DNA of 64,000 bases from Phocaeicola faecalis (GCF_021730445.1 NZ_JADNRM010000016.1:1-64000); one strand, 5' to 3'. Counted from the first letter of the stretch, positions 50,523 through 60,616 are shown. Notes: generated by a model from the letters alone, not told the origin. Made by a program: numbers and translations.

Positions 50523-52982
50523 TTATCGGGCACAGAATGTATAGACATTTCCTCCAAAATCCGCCGCAATCAATACGTTACCAGAAACAGCGACAGAGCT
50601 GAAAACAGGTGCTCCGGTAGCATATTTCCAAATAATCTTTCCATCACTTTTATTGATGCCATACACCACTCCGTCCGAAGCGGTCACATAAACGGTATTT
50701 CCTGCCAGCACCGGACTGGTTTCAATTGTTGCCGCCCCCTTGCGGGTATAAGGACAGGTATAGACCAGTCCTGCTCCCACCGGACAAACCCATTTTTCTT
50801 CCAGCGTTTCATTGTCCAGCGCAATCAGTCCCTTCTCTGCTGAACCGAAAATAATCTCTTTGTCGGTAAGCAACGGAGTGGAAGTCACATCTACATTATA
50901 AGGCAAAGGTTTGCGGACAATCACCTTTCCGGTAGTTGCTTCGAGAATAAAGAAAGATTGGTTGGAGATAAGATACAACAACGAACCATGCATGGCAACC
51001 GATGAGCCGCGATTACGCAAGCCGTTATCACTGGCTTCCCACAATTTCTTTCCAGTTTTGGCATCATTTCCATAAAGTGCCCGCCACTGTACGGAACCGA
51101 TTAAAAGTCCGTTGCCTTGTGTCAGTGTGGTAGTAGTTCCTTCACCCTGTCCCCAATCTTCATTCTTCCAGAGCTGTTTGCCGGTACGGGCTTCATACGC
51201 ACCGAGTCCTTTTCCCGCTCCGGCATACACGATACCGTCATTGGCCACCAATCCGTCAATCAATGCAGGCAAACCGTTGACAGGAAGTTGTTTCTCCCAA
51301 CAGAGTTTTCCCGTTTCCGCATCGATGGCATAAAGCCAACCTTGTGCATCTTGAGCGAAAACCACACCTTTGTCTATTGCAATCGTGTTCTTTATGGAAT
51401 TACGGACCGGATAACTCCACAGTATTTCTCCGTCTTCTCCGGCCAAGGCATAAACATGACCTTCGCCTTTCAGATTTTCGTCAACAGAAGCAATATATAC
51501 CTTGCCATTGTGCACCAAAGGAGAAGTCATATAAATATTGGCTCCTACGTTCTTCGTCCAGGCTAATTGCAGAGGGGCTTCCAAAGGCGGGCAAACCGGA
51601 GCGACATGGGCAGAAGTTCCCAACAAGTTATTCCAGTCGGCACCCAATGACACTTTCACCTGTTCCGGTTGGACAGTAAAGACGCTTTCGGCATAAGCGG
51701 TTTCACCATTATTAAAACGAGCCGTCACCTGCAGGGTCAGTTCCTTATCTTGATACTTGGCAGACAGAGGCATATCCCCCTTCCAGGTCCAGTCGGTAGC
51801 CGGAGCGAGTTTCTTGTTTTTGAGTATGGCTTTTCCGTCTTGCAGACAACTATAAACCACCTCTTTCACCGGAGTTACAGACGAATAAACATTTACCGTG
51901 ACAGGAACACGATTGGCAGAGGCAGTACCTGCAGGAGAAGCGATGCAGATATTCTTATCCAAATAAGAATAACGGAGTTCGGAAGTGAAATCACCGTTCT
52001 TATCCACGTGCATTACACGGAAAGCACTGGTAGAATGGTCAATCCCGCCCTTATCCAATGTAGCGGTAGACACACTGTACACATCTCCTTGCTTCTTTAT
52101 ATAATTAATGTGCCAATGACCATATACCCACGCTTTCAGGTTATGTTCGTTCAGGTTAATGCTACCTCCGTTGTCTCCTTTAAAAACAAAAGTGTCATCA
52201 TAAGTCAGCAAGTCATGGTTAAACACCATGATAGGCGTTCCGGGTTTTACATGGGCAAGGTCGTTTTTCAGCCAAAGATAAACATCCTCACGAGTATAAC
52301 CGGGAGCATGGTCACCGCCTGCCATCGGAGTGACAATGTAATGCACGCGTCCGGCGTCAAACGAATAATAGACAGGGCCGTAGATATTTTCAAAAAGCTC
52401 TTCACCGTATTTACCTTTGACAAGGTCATGGTTTCCGATACAATAGAAGACTGGGCAATCCATATTCTCCGTATTCATCAGCTTGATATGCTCTTTCAGC
52501 CCTTTCTCATAACAGATATCACCGGTATGAATAATAAAAGCGGCATGCTCATTCGCTGCATAGTCACGTACATTATTTACCCATTCATCATGATTCTTGG
52601 TATTGAAAATCTCTGTATCGGCAATATGAATATATTTATGGGAACCATCCTTACCCAAACCTCCGTCATAAGGCATCAGCCCAAAGTCGTAAGAAGCCTG
52701 CTTATCCTCTATCTTATGATAATGGCGGTTATAGGTCTTATAACCGGAAGGAGTAGTAATAAAAATAAAACGTTCCCTGGCATGACCGGGAAGCGTAAAA
52801 CTACCGTCAGCAGCTGTTTCCACCACATTCAGCCCGTCAGATACCTTGACACCGGACATCGGTTTCTCTCCCTTATCAAACACACCGTTCTTATTCTTGT
52901 CTACATAAACATGCCCGGTGTATGCCGCCATCACAGGAAAAGAAGCAGCCAACAGGCAGGAAATTAAAAAAGTCTTTTTCAT
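50523..52982 (-). CDS. Secreted metallophosphoesterase fused to a PQQ-type beta-propeller
   Basis: About 819 residues from the ATG at 52982, which starts a good signal peptide (MKKTFLISCLLAASFPVMAA). An SdrD/collagen-binding-type beta domain follows (GHVYVDKNKNGVFDKGEKPM). The calcineurin-like phosphoesterase core shows HIADTEIF, IIHTGDICYEKG, FYCIGNHDLVKGKYGEELFE, FNHDLLTYDD and VYGHWHINY, which are the metal ligands. After another Ig-like part (about 390-480), six or seven propeller blades repeat GKVYIASVDENLKGEGHVYA-like strands with W and G (HVYALAGEDGEILWSYPVRN, LYAIDAETGKLCWEKQLPVN). It probably hydrolyses phosphoesters in the periplasm, with the propeller as a binding module. It lies directly after a phosphatase-like lipoprotein gene. 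Confidence 0.85.
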   Translation of the reverse strand: MKKTFLISCLLAASFPVMAAYTGHVYVDKNKNGVFDKGEKPMSGVKVSDGLNVVETAADGSFTLPGHARERFIFITTPSGYKTYNRHYHKIEDKQASYDFGLMPYDGGLGKDGSHKYIHIADTEIFNTKNHDEWVNNVRDYAANEHAAFIIHTGDICYEKGLKEHIKLMNTENMDCPVFYCIGNHDLVKGKYGEELFENIYGPVYYSFDAGRVHYIVTPMAGGDHAPGYTREDVYLWLKNDLAHVKPGTPIMVFNHDLLTYDDTFVFKGDNGGSINLNEHNLKAWVYGHWHINYIKKQGDVYSVSTATLDKGGIDHSTSAFRVMHVDKNGDFTSELRYSYLDKNICIASPAGTASANRVPVTVNVYSSVTPVKEVVYSCLQDGKAILKNKKLAPATDWTWKGDMPLSAKYQDKELTLQVTARFNNGETAYAESVFTVQPEQVKVSLGADWNNLLGTSAHVAPVCPPLEAPLQLAWTKNVGANIYMTSPLVHNGKVYIASVDENLKGEGHVYALAGEDGEILWSYPVRNSIKNTIAIDKGVVFAQDAQGWLYAIDAETGKLCWEKQLPVNGLPALIDGLVANDGIVYAGAGKGLGAYEARTGKQLWKNEDWGQGEGTTTTLTQGNGLLIGSVQWRALYGNDAKTGKKLWEASDNGLRNRGSSVAMHGSLLYLISNQSFFILEATTGKVIVRKPLPYNVDVTSTPLLTDKEIIFGSAEKGLIALDNETLEEKWVCPVGAGLVYTCPYTRKGAATIETSPVLAGNTVYVTASDGVVYGINKSDGKIIWKYATGAPVFSSVAVSGNVLIAADFGGNVYTFCAR

Positions 52983-53013
52983 CAGTATATATTTAATTGA
53001 ATAATCATACAAT

Positions 53014-53952
53014 CTATTTCAAAACAAATTCGGACAAAACAAATCCATGGTCAGAAGGATAGAAGAAATCCTCTCCCTCAAAAGTGAATGTCTTTCCCAG
53101 ACTGTTATCATAACACTCTGAAGTAGTGGCCTGTATGGTCTTTCCCTGATAATAGATAAAGTCGATACGGTCTGCCCGGCATTCCGTTTCCAAAGAGTCC
53201 GCGTCAGTCAGCCAGGTCACTCCCAACTTGGCCGCCGCATCAGGATTCATTTCGCGGAAACTATCCTTAAAGCCGGCTTTCTCCATCGCAACAGAAACCG
53301 GCCAACGCACGACTGCCCCGCCGTGATTATACAAATTTCGCGTCTCTTCTGTCCAGTCCAAATGCGAATGTACATTGAAATCTCCCCCCATGATGACAGG
53401 TATGCTATCGGCCTCCGCCAGCATCGGTTTCAGTACGGAAAGAATCTTCCGTATCTCGTCATCCCTCGTTCCGGCAGTCTCCCAGGCCAGAATTTCTTCT
53501 TCCGACTTGTCGGTGGGAGCCAAGCGCATATCGGGCAAATAATGCAACCAAGTGTCGAAGATGCGCACCGGAGTGCCATCCATATCAATCTTTACTCCGC
53601 CAAAGTTAAAAGTGCCGATGCTATCGGGGAAGGCATACTTTTCAACTATGGGATAACGACTGTAGATACATAGATTATTGGAAATTAAATGATACTGATA
53701 TCCCAGTGAGTCAGCCACCATCGGAGCAGCGCCGTATGTCTCTACCATCAAGACCACATCCGCCCCGCTCTTCTTGAGAATACCGACAGTACCTTCACAT
53801 CCTTTTCCCGGATAAGTTTTAGAGTGACCGCCGTGCCACACATTCCATGAGAGAACTTTCAGTTTTTTAGGAGTATCCTTTTGCGGCGTACAAGCCACGC
53901 AACATAGCAGGCAAAGTGCTGCCATAAACATCATCGTTTTTCGTGTTCGCAT
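53014..53952 (-). CDS. Endonuclease/exonuclease/phosphatase family lipoprotein
   Basis: A 312-residue protein with a lipoprotein signal (MFMAALCLLCCVAC, lipid Cys about residue 21). The EEP fold follows: KKLKVLSWNVWHGGHSKTYP, GADVVLMVETYGAAP with the metal Glu, NLCIYSRYPIVEKY, PVIMGGDFNVHSHLDWTEET and RADRIDFIYYQG ending YPSDHGFVLSEF with the catalytic DH. It is likely a periplasmic phosphodiesterase or phosphatase rather than a nuclease. It is 31 bases upstream of the phosphoesterase-PQQ gene, and both are secreted, so they may release phosphate from the same substrate. A full promoter lies just before it. Confidence 0.9.
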   Translation of the reverse strand: MRTRKTMMFMAALCLLCCVACTPQKDTPKKLKVLSWNVWHGGHSKTYPGKGCEGTVGILKKSGADVVLMVETYGAAPMVADSLGYQYHLISNNLCIYSRYPIVEKYAFPDSIGTFNFGGVKIDMDGTPVRIFDTWLHYLPDMRLAPTDKSEEEILAWETAGTRDDEIRKILSVLKPMLAEADSIPVIMGGDFNVHSHLDWTEETRNLYNHGGAVVRWPVSVAMEKAGFKDSFREMNPDAAAKLGVTWLTDADSLETECRADRIDFIYYQGKTIQATTSECYDNSLGKTFTFEGEDFFYPSDHGFVLSEFVLK

Positions 53953-53979
53953 AATTGATTAGCTTCGTTTTTCATGTAA

Positions 53980-54010
53980 CAAAGGTAGTACAAAAAGAAA
54001 ACCGCACAAA
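53980..54010 (-). promoter_or_regulatory. Promoter of the EEP lipoprotein gene
   Basis: On the minus strand: -33 TTTG (54007-54010), 19-base spacer, -7 TACCTTTG (53980-53987), 28 bases before the ATG at 53952. It is divergent to a weaker cysK promoter (TATCTTTG at 54057-54064). Confidence 0.8.
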
Positions 54011-54101
54011 AGAAATATACCATAAATATGGTATTGTTTGTCTGAACATCAACCCCTATCTTTGCATTATTAAAGATAACCCACTAATAATTCAAAAGAT
54101 T

Positions 54102-55061
54102 ATGGCAAGAATAAAAAAACAATTGACTGAACTGATTGGAGGCACTCCCCTCCTGGAACTGTCACGCCTCAGTAAAAAACAAGGTGCGAAAGCACAAGTA
54201 ATTGCCAAACTGGAATATTTCAATCCCGGCGGAAGCGTAAAAGACCGTGTCGCACTTGCAATGATAGAAGACGCGGAAAGTAAAGGCATCCTGAAACCCG
54301 GTTCGGTAATCATCGAACCCACCAGCGGCAACACAGGTGTGGGATTGGCGTGGGTTGCCCGAGTAAAAGGTTACAAAGCCATACTCACCATGCCCGAAAC
54401 CATGAGTCTGGAACGCCAGAATTTATTAAAAGCGGCAGGTGCACAATTGGTGCTGACCGAAGGTGGCAAAGGAATGAAAGGGGCCATAGAAAAAGCGGAA
54501 GAACTGCGCAAGGCCACACCCGGAGCCGTCATTTTAGGCCAGTTCGACAATCCGGCAAATCCTGCGGTTCATGTCCGCACCACCGCCCGGGAGATATGGG
54601 ATGACACCGATGGGGAAGTGGATATCTTTGTTGCCGGAGTAGGAACCGGAGGTACATTGACCGGTGTGGCGGAAGGATTGAAAAAACAGAATCCCAACAT
54701 ACAAATCGTAGCAGTGGAACCGGACAACTCCCCTGTCCTTTCGGGCGGGCAACCGGGAGCACACAAGATACAAGGTATCGGCGCAGGGTTCGTCCCCAAG
54801 ATATACAACGGAAGCCTGGTAGATAAAATAATCCGTGTAAAAGACGATGATGCCATCCGCACAGGACGCGAATTGTCTTCCACAGAAGGACTGCTGGTAG
54901 GAATCTCATCGGGAGCTGCCGCCTATGCCGCTTTGGAACTGGCTAAATTACCCGAGAATGAGGGGAAACAAATTGTAGTCCTCTTACCCGATACAGGAGA
55001 AAGATATCTGTCGACCGTGCTCTATGCGTCCGAAGAATATCCGCTGTCTAATAATCATTGA
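54102..55061 (+). CDS. cysK: Cysteine synthase (O-acetylserine sulfhydrylase)
   Basis: A 319-residue PLP enzyme from the ATG at 54102 ([20 protein letters not shown]). The frame is open further upstream, but those codons cross the promoter region. The PLP lysine is K47 in NPGGSVKDR. Other marks are [36 protein letters not shown] (phosphate-binding loop) and [20 protein letters not shown], then GIGAGFVP. It makes cysteine from O-acetylserine and sulfide. The mnmA gene that follows overlaps or nearly overlaps; both use cysteine or its sulfur, so coupling is sensible. Confidence 0.95.
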   Translation: MARIKKQLTELIGGTPLLELSRLSKKQGAKAQVIAKLEYFNPGGSVKDRVALAMIEDAESKGILKPGSVIIEPTSGNTGVGLAWVARVKGYKAILTMPETMSLERQNLLKAAGAQLVLTEGGKGMKGAIEKAEELRKATPGAVILGQFDNPANPAVHVRTTAREIWDDTDGEVDIFVAGVGTGGTLTGVAEGLKKQNPNIQIVAVEPDNSPVLSGGQPGAHKIQGIGAGFVPKIYNGSLVDKIIRVKDDDAIRTGRELSSTEGLLVGISSGAAAYAALELAKLPENEGKQIVVLLPDTGERYLSTVLYASEEYPLSNNH

Positions 55062-55075
55062 CCCAAAACATAAAA

Positions 55076-56140
55076 ATGAACATAGCTGCATTAATTTCAG
55101 GAGGAGTCGACAGCGCGGTTGCCGTACACCTCCTTTGCGAACAAGGATATAAGCCCGACCTTTTCTATATCAAAATCGGAATGGACGGTGATGAAGACCT
55201 CACCTGCACCGCAGAAGAGGACATCGAACTGTGTACGGCTACCGCACGCAGATACGGCCTCAACCTGAATATCATTGACCTGCACCGGCAATACTGGGAC
55301 AATGTCGTGGCATACACCATCGACAAAGTGAAGCGCGGCCTCACCCCCAACCCGGATGTAATGTGCAACAAACTCATCAAATTCGGATGCTTCGAGCAGG
55401 AGGCCGGACGTCTGTATGACAAGACAGCCACCGGCCATTATGCCAGCATCCTTGAAAAAGACGGGAAAATATGGCTCGGAACCGCACAAGATTCAGTCAA
55501 GGACCAAACGGATTTCCTGGCACAGATAGATTATCTGCAAGTATCCAAACTGCTGTTTCCCCTTGGCGGACTGATGAAAAATGAAGTCAGGGATATTGCC
55601 TTGCAAGCCAAACTGCCCAGTGCACGGCGCAAGGACAGTCAGGGTATCTGCTTTCTGGGGAAAATCAATTATAATGACTTCCTTCGCCGCTTTTTGGGCG
55701 AGAAAGAAGGAGCCATCATTGAAGTGGAGACAGGAAAACGGATTGGCACCCACAAAGGATATTGGTTCCACACCATAGGACAGCGCAAAGGGTTGGGACT
55801 GAGCGGCGGACCGTGGTTCGTTATCCGCAAAGATATAGACGAGAACATAATCTATGTTTCACGCGGATATGATACCGAAAAGCAATACGGTACAGACTTT
55901 GCCTTGCGCGGTTTCCATTTCATCACGGAGGACTTATGGAAGGGAAATTCTCCTGTAGACGTTTCTTTCAAAATCCGGCATACCGATACGTTTATGAAAG
56001 GGATACTGACACGGGAAGATGACCTGTTCCGAATCCACAGCCACGAACCTTTGCAGGGCATTGCACCCGGACAGTTCGGCGTACTATATGATAAAGATGC
56101 GGAAATTTGTGTGGGAAGCGGTGAAATCATTTTGCCATAG
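55076..56140 (+). CDS. mnmA: tRNA-specific 2-thiouridylase
   Basis: A 354-residue enzyme from the ATG at 55076. The N-terminal PP-loop is [20 protein letters not shown]. It has the first catalytic Cys in [26 protein letters not shown], and the second in [20 protein letters not shown]. The tRNA-binding part follows ([30 protein letters not shown]) and a C-terminal beta-barrel. It thiolates U34 of Lys, Glu and Gln tRNAs. It starts 14 bases after the cysK stop; an in-frame ATG six codons earlier overlaps cysK and is less likely. Confidence 0.95.
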   Translation: MNIAALISGGVDSAVAVHLLCEQGYKPDLFYIKIGMDGDEDLTCTAEEDIELCTATARRYGLNLNIIDLHRQYWDNVVAYTIDKVKRGLTPNPDVMCNKLIKFGCFEQEAGRLYDKTATGHYASILEKDGKIWLGTAQDSVKDQTDFLAQIDYLQVSKLLFPLGGLMKNEVRDIALQAKLPSARRKDSQGICFLGKINYNDFLRRFLGEKEGAIIEVETGKRIGTHKGYWFHTIGQRKGLGLSGGPWFVIRKDIDENIIYVSRGYDTEKQYGTDFALRGFHFITEDLWKGNSPVDVSFKIRHTDTFMKGILTREDDLFRIHSHEPLQGIAPGQFGVLYDKDAEICVGSGEIILP

Positions 56141-56346
56141 CCTATTTCCTACACTTTTCCTCGTGTTCCCTTTATGTGTTTTTTTCAGAAACAAAAAAAC
56201 GAATAAATTCATCTTATTTTAATTTCTCTATCTAAAATCTATCTGCTAAAAGAATGCTATCCGATTAATCTTACTACCTTTACCGTTCGAAAAAGGGAAT
56301 AATACACATAAAGACAATCTCTTTATAAGAATAAAAGGACAAAAAT

Positions 56347-58086
56347 ATGATAAAATCGGTAGCTTTCTTTTTCCTTCTCCTACTCTGCCTCAATGCATGC
56401 AACGAAAAGCCCGTTCAACATGCACTCAGCACTGCTGATAGTTTGGCCAACATGGTGCCGGACAGCGCCATCCTCTTTTTGGAAAACCTTAAAGAAGAAA
56501 TGACTACCGCCCCCGAAGCCACGCGGATGTATTACCGCCTGCTCTGTATCAAGGCCAAAGACAAAGCATATATCCTTCACACCACGGACAGCCTTATACT
56601 CCCCATCCTGAACTACTATATAGAGAAAGATGACAAGCGCCATCTGCCCGAAGCCTACTACTACGCCGGCAGAGTCTATTGTGACCTGGGAGACGCTCCA
56701 CAAGCATTACCCTATTTCTACAAAGCAATGGAAGCCCTGCCCCAAAATACGGAATCACCGCTGAAAGGCAAGATATACAGTCAGATAAGCTACTTGCTGC
56801 TTTCTCAAGAACTCTATGAGGAGGCACTGGAAGTATTGAAGGAAGGGTATCAGTACGGTTTATCGAGAAAAGACAGTATCGATATGCTGTTCTGTTTGAG
56901 GGATATAGGAAGTGCCTACCGTGGACTGGAGAAGCCGGACAGCACCTTGCACTATTTCAGGGAAGCAAGAAAGCTGGCCTATGCCATGGACAACCAGCGC
57001 ATGATAAACATGATTGAAAGCCAGGTTGCAGCCGTCTGCATACAACTGGAAGACTGGGAGAATGCCAAGCAAGCACTGGACATCGCCATCACGAGTTCCT
57101 ACCTTCCGGGATTGTCGTCCACTTATTCCATTGCCGCAGAGTACTACTACCGCACCGGACAACCGGACTCCACCCTCTACTATTGCAAACGGATAGAAGA
57201 TGTAGGAAATGTCTATGGCAAAAGGAGCGCCTACCTGCACATGGGAAACATATCTCTGGAGCGCGGTAATCCAGAAGCAGCAATGAAGTACCTCAATCAA
57301 TACCTTCTATATAACGACTCGGTAGCAAAACTGGAGAATTTGGAAACCACCCGCAAGATGCACGCCATCTACAACTATCGGGTGCGGGAGAAAGAAAACG
57401 ATGCACTGAAGACTGAAAATATCCGGAAAACACAAATCATGATGTATGCCATCGCATCCGGCCTCATCCTGCTCCTGCTCTTCTTGCTATACTGGCAGCA
57501 TACCCGCCGGAAACAGTTACTGCTGAATGCCCAACTGGAAGATATCAAACGCCTTAAAGAAGAACAATACCAAAAGAGTACCCTCTTCATTGAAGAAAAC
57601 AAGAAGAAGATAGCCTTTCTGGAACAACAACTGCAAACCCTCGGCGAAACGGACAAAGCACTGGGGGAACAATTGCAAATGCAAAAGGAACTAACCCTCT
57701 ATGCCAACAAAAAAGCCGAAATAGAGAAAGACGAACAGCGGATGCTGCACTCCGTCATACAGAAATCGGACATCTACCGGTTGCTCAAAGAACAAATCTT
57801 GCCCGACAACCGCCCCATAACCCGCGAAGAGTGGAAGGCATTGGAAGAAACCGTGAACGGTGTCTATGACGACTTCACCGGTAAACTGAACCGATACCAC
57901 AAGCTCAGCGAACACGAACTGCACATCTGTCTGCTGCTCAAGATAAACATGTCGCCCGTAGAAATCGCCCGGCTGACCAGTCACACCAAAGAATCCATCT
58001 CGTCTGCCCGCCGAAGACTCTATGAAAAGGTATTCAGGGAGAAAGGAGCTCCCGGAAAGTGGGACGAATTTATAGCATCCTTATAA
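56347..58086 (+). CDS. Membrane-anchored TPR protein with C-terminal LuxR-like HTH
   Basis: A 579-residue regulator-like protein common in Bacteroides. It has a lipoprotein-type signal (FFFLLLLCLNAC, Cys about residue 18) and a series of TPR repeats from about 40 to 345 (AYYYAGRVYCDLGDAPQALP, YLHMGNISLERGNPEAAMKY). A transmembrane segment lies near 372-390 (MYAIASGLILLLLFLLYW), then a long coiled coil and a cytoplasmic HTH at the end (LSEHELHICLLLKINMSPVE, IARLTSHTKESISSARRRLY). A periplasmic sensor linked to a DNA-binding domain is likely. Neighbouring secreted-protein genes share a repeated upstream motif and may be its targets. Confidence 0.8.
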   Translation: MIKSVAFFFLLLLCLNACNEKPVQHALSTADSLANMVPDSAILFLENLKEEMTTAPEATRMYYRLLCIKAKDKAYILHTTDSLILPILNYYIEKDDKRHLPEAYYYAGRVYCDLGDAPQALPYFYKAMEALPQNTESPLKGKIYSQISYLLLSQELYEEALEVLKEGYQYGLSRKDSIDMLFCLRDIGSAYRGLEKPDSTLHYFREARKLAYAMDNQRMINMIESQVAAVCIQLEDWENAKQALDIAITSSYLPGLSSTYSIAAEYYYRTGQPDSTLYYCKRIEDVGNVYGKRSAYLHMGNISLERGNPEAAMKYLNQYLLYNDSVAKLENLETTRKMHAIYNYRVREKENDALKTENIRKTQIMMYAIASGLILLLLFLLYWQHTRRKQLLLNAQLEDIKRLKEEQYQKSTLFIEENKKKIAFLEQQLQTLGETDKALGEQLQMQKELTLYANKKAEIEKDEQRMLHSVIQKSDIYRLLKEQILPDNRPITREEWKALEETVNGVYDDFTGKLNRYHKLSEHELHICLLLKINMSPVEIARLTSHTKESISSARRRLYEKVFREKGAPGKWDEFIASL

Positions 58087-58102
58087 GTAGTCTTCATCCA
58101 AA

Positions 58103-58123
58103 ATGCACACTATATGCACACTC
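58103..58123 (+). repeat. Repeated upstream motif, copy 1
   Basis: TGCACACT occurs twice, at 58104 and 58115, eleven bases apart. It is followed within 25 bases by TTCAATGATATTGCC and TTTATTTG. The same block occurs at 58781. It stands about 130 bases upstream of the gene at 58255. Confidence 0.7.
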
Positions 58124-58254
58124 TCTAATGAGTCATACTTCAATGATATTGCCTTTATTTGTGGTGCTAATTGAAATCTGTATCATGCCGGAAAGGTTCT
58201 TATTGCAGAAGCGCAAAAGGTATCCGGAAAGATTCACGCTAATACCATTGGATT

Positions 58255-58779
58255 ATGAACATTAGAACTATATTGATTATGGGGCTGCTAAATACGTTAG
58301 TACCAGTTTGCAATGCACAAAGAAAACTTACAGAGCAAGAGCAAGCAGATATAGATACTTTTCTTTATTTACAAGCCAAGCACGAAGCAGAGATAAAAAC
58401 TTTGATTACGACTGACACACTGTACTTGGTGGACAGGAAACATGTCTATGCCTACAAGGGTTACCATATTTCCTACGACAATACCAAAGTAATCCCTTTG
58501 ACCTCCAAAGAGAAGAAGACAATTACCGACGCATATAGAAAAGGAGCATTAGGCTTTTTAATTAATAATGACATTATTAATTATGCTGTCATTCCCCCAT
58601 TCAACAGTTATTTATTTATTGCCGGGAACACATTTATATTATCTTATAACTATGGGATATTCAAACACGAAAGCTTTGAAGAATATGATATTACAATTTC
58701 CAATAAATGGAAACGGAAAGTAGAAACAATCATCAAGAAATACTGTCCTGAAAGCTTTTCCCAAAGCGAACAGTATTGA
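58255..58779 (+). CDS. Hypothetical secreted protein
   Basis: A 174-residue protein with a signal peptide (MNIRTILIMGLLNTLVPVCN, cleavage near NAQ). The rest reads KLTEQEQADIDTFLYLQAKH, TTDTLYLVDRKHVYAYKGYH and INYAVIPPFNSYLFIAGNTF, a small alpha/beta domain that I do not recognise. It lies between two copies of the TGCACACT motif and precedes a MORN-repeat protein gene by 94 bases. It probably belongs to the same regulon and acts in the periplasm or at the surface. Confidence 0.6.
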   Translation: MNIRTILIMGLLNTLVPVCNAQRKLTEQEQADIDTFLYLQAKHEAEIKTLITTDTLYLVDRKHVYAYKGYHISYDNTKVIPLTSKEKKTITDAYRKGALGFLINNDIINYAVIPPFNSYLFIAGNTFILSYNYGIFKHESFEEYDITISNKWKRKVETIIKKYCPESFSQSEQY

Positions 58780-58780
58780 A

Positions 58781-58801
58781 ATGCACACTATATGCACACT
58801 C
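58781..58801 (+). repeat. Repeated upstream motif, copy 2
   Basis: TGCACACT at 58782 and 58793, identical spacing to copy 1, followed by TTCAATAATATTGCTTTTC and TTTG. It is about 75 bases upstream of the MORN-repeat gene. Confidence 0.7.
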
Positions 58802-58873
58802 CCAAACGACTTCTGATTCAATAATATTGCTTTTCTTTGCCGGGAAATAGATAATTCCCAAAACTATTATGGT

Positions 58874-59944
58874 ATGAAGAAAATGTTTTTAATGTTCCTC
58901 CTATGCGGAGCGACCCTGCTGAACGCATCAGCACAAGAGAAAGTATATCAAATAGACGAAGTATCAGTCATCAACTATGGCGACGGACGATTACTGTTCC
59001 GCCAACAGAATAAAGAAAAAGCTCTCCTGCAAGGCGAGCACCGTATCATCGACGGTTATCATTCAGAATACCTCATCGCCAACTTCAAGGACGGAATGTT
59101 TGACGGTCTTTACCGACACTACAAAAACAATATGTTAATTGAGGAAAGTACTTACAAAAACGGTAACTTGGACGGCTATCGTAAAGCGTTCTATCCGGAC
59201 GGCAAAACCTTGGCGCAGGAATCTACCTTTATAGACGGAAAGATGAACGGCATCATCAAGTCCTATTATCAGAACGGACAAGTGGAAACCGAAGTCAGCT
59301 ACCAAATGGGTGTACAGGACGGACCGGACCGACGTTACAGCGAAGATGGAAAACTGCTTCTGGACACTTACTACAAAGACGGACTGCCGGACGGCAACTG
59401 GGTGGAACACATCACAAGCAACAGAGGTGACTACACATGCCGCCGTAGCTTTAAGAACGGAAAAATGACAGGAGAATATTCCAGAATATGGGCAAGCGGA
59501 AAGCCACGCGAAAAGGGTACTTACAAAGACGGCAAGAAAGAAGGTGTCTGGACAGAATACCGCGACGACGGAACGCCATCCGTCTCGACCACCTACAAGG
59601 CCGATGAGAAAACCGGGGAAGAAAAGCATTACTTTACCAACGGAAAGGTAGAGACCTCCAGAAACTTCCTGAACGGAAAGCGTGACGGCATCAGCCGTGA
59701 ATATTACAGCAACGGCAAGTTGAAATCGGAACGCACTTACAAAGCCAACAAAGAGGAAGGCCCCTACAAGCGTTTCTACGAAGACGGAACTTTGCGTGAA
59801 GAAGGACGTTGCGAAAACGATACAGAAGTCTATCGTAAGGAATATTACGATAACGGCAAACTGAAAGCCGTAGCGGAACGTCCCAACGGCAGCGGTTCGT
59901 GGACTACACTGGAACGGTATGACCGTAACGGAAACAAGCAATAA
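58874..59944 (+). CDS. Secreted MORN-repeat (YwqK-like) protein
   Basis: A 356-residue protein with a signal peptide (MKKMFLMFLLCGATLLNASA) followed by about a dozen MORN_2-like units of 22-24 residues. Each has the Y.NG/DGK..GE...Y..G pattern (for example YKNGNLDGYRKAFYPDGKTL, YKDGKKEGVWTEYRDDGTPS, YYSNGKLKSERTYKANKEEG). Such proteins are annotated as YwqK-family 'antitoxins', but there is no toxin evidence here and the signal peptide points to an extracytoplasmic role. It overlaps the next gene by 26 bases. Confidence 0.8.
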   Translation: MKKMFLMFLLCGATLLNASAQEKVYQIDEVSVINYGDGRLLFRQQNKEKALLQGEHRIIDGYHSEYLIANFKDGMFDGLYRHYKNNMLIEESTYKNGNLDGYRKAFYPDGKTLAQESTFIDGKMNGIIKSYYQNGQVETEVSYQMGVQDGPDRRYSEDGKLLLDTYYKDGLPDGNWVEHITSNRGDYTCRRSFKNGKMTGEYSRIWASGKPREKGTYKDGKKEGVWTEYRDDGTPSVSTTYKADEKTGEEKHYFTNGKVETSRNFLNGKRDGISREYYSNGKLKSERTYKANKEEGPYKRFYEDGTLREEGRCENDTEVYRKEYYDNGKLKAVAERPNGSGSWTTLERYDRNGNKQ

Positions 59945-60611
59945 AACGCGTTTGCCGAGAATAATCAAGAGGCTGCTCATCGGTTGTTTCCCGGTATTCG
60001 GTATTTGCATGTCTGCTTGTCCACAGGAAAAATGTAATGTAAAGCAAGACATTTATCAGCTACAACAAGGATACGAGCTTTGTGTCTTCTTATCACCGGA
60101 CAGCATACGCAGGTTCACCTTAAAGCATGGGGATGAGACGCGATTGATTGAAGAAGAACCCCTAGAATGCACACAAGCTGATAAATATGCTTTGCGTTAC
60201 AGCGGAATGGATTTCGAAAAGTATTTCGTATTAGACCGATGGGAATCACAATACACTGTTCGTTTGTACCTATACGAGAAGAGTACCGGAAAGAATCTCT
60301 TCAAGGACAAACTGTATTATGAAAGCGGTTACGACACCCCGTCAGACCTATTGCTCTACCGGGATGCCGACGACAAGACCAACCCCGATGGAAATTTGAC
60401 CTTACTCGACTTGCAGACGTTGTCCGAAACGGAAATAGACATAAGACAGTTTATTCCTAAAGGAGAAAGCCCCGTCTATTACCAAGCAAATTTTGAGATA
60501 AGCAAGGTAACCGGTGATTCCGTCTATATCACCTATCATACTGAAGAACCGGTCAGTCATCCGTATCTTCTATATAAAAGAGAACGAACAGAAGTAACTG
60601 AAAATAAGTAA
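59919..60611 (+). CDS. Hypothetical lipoprotein-like protein
   Basis: A 230-residue protein whose ATG lies 26 bases inside the MORN-repeat gene, so the two are coupled. The N-terminus is basic then hydrophobic (RIIKRLLIGCFPVFGICMSA, followed by Cys), compatible with a lipoprotein signal. The body is a beta-rich domain (YALRYSGMDFEKYFVLDRWE, KDKLYYESGYDTPSDLLLYR) that I do not recognise. It continues the run of envelope proteins of unknown role. Confidence 0.55.
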   Translation: MTVTETSNKTRLPRIIKRLLIGCFPVFGICMSACPQEKCNVKQDIYQLQQGYELCVFLSPDSIRRFTLKHGDETRLIEEEPLECTQADKYALRYSGMDFEKYFVLDRWESQYTVRLYLYEKSTGKNLFKDKLYYESGYDTPSDLLLYRDADDKTNPDGNLTLLDLQTLSETEIDIRQFIPKGESPVYYQANFEISKVTGDSVYITYHTEEPVSHPYLLYKRERTEVTENK

Positions 60612-60616
60612 GGCAC

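Noticed and set aside
51669-52967. A 432-codon plus-strand open frame opposite the phosphoesterase-PQQ gene
   Set aside because: The minus strand has signal peptide, metal-ligand motifs and propeller repeats; the opposite frame is a shadow.
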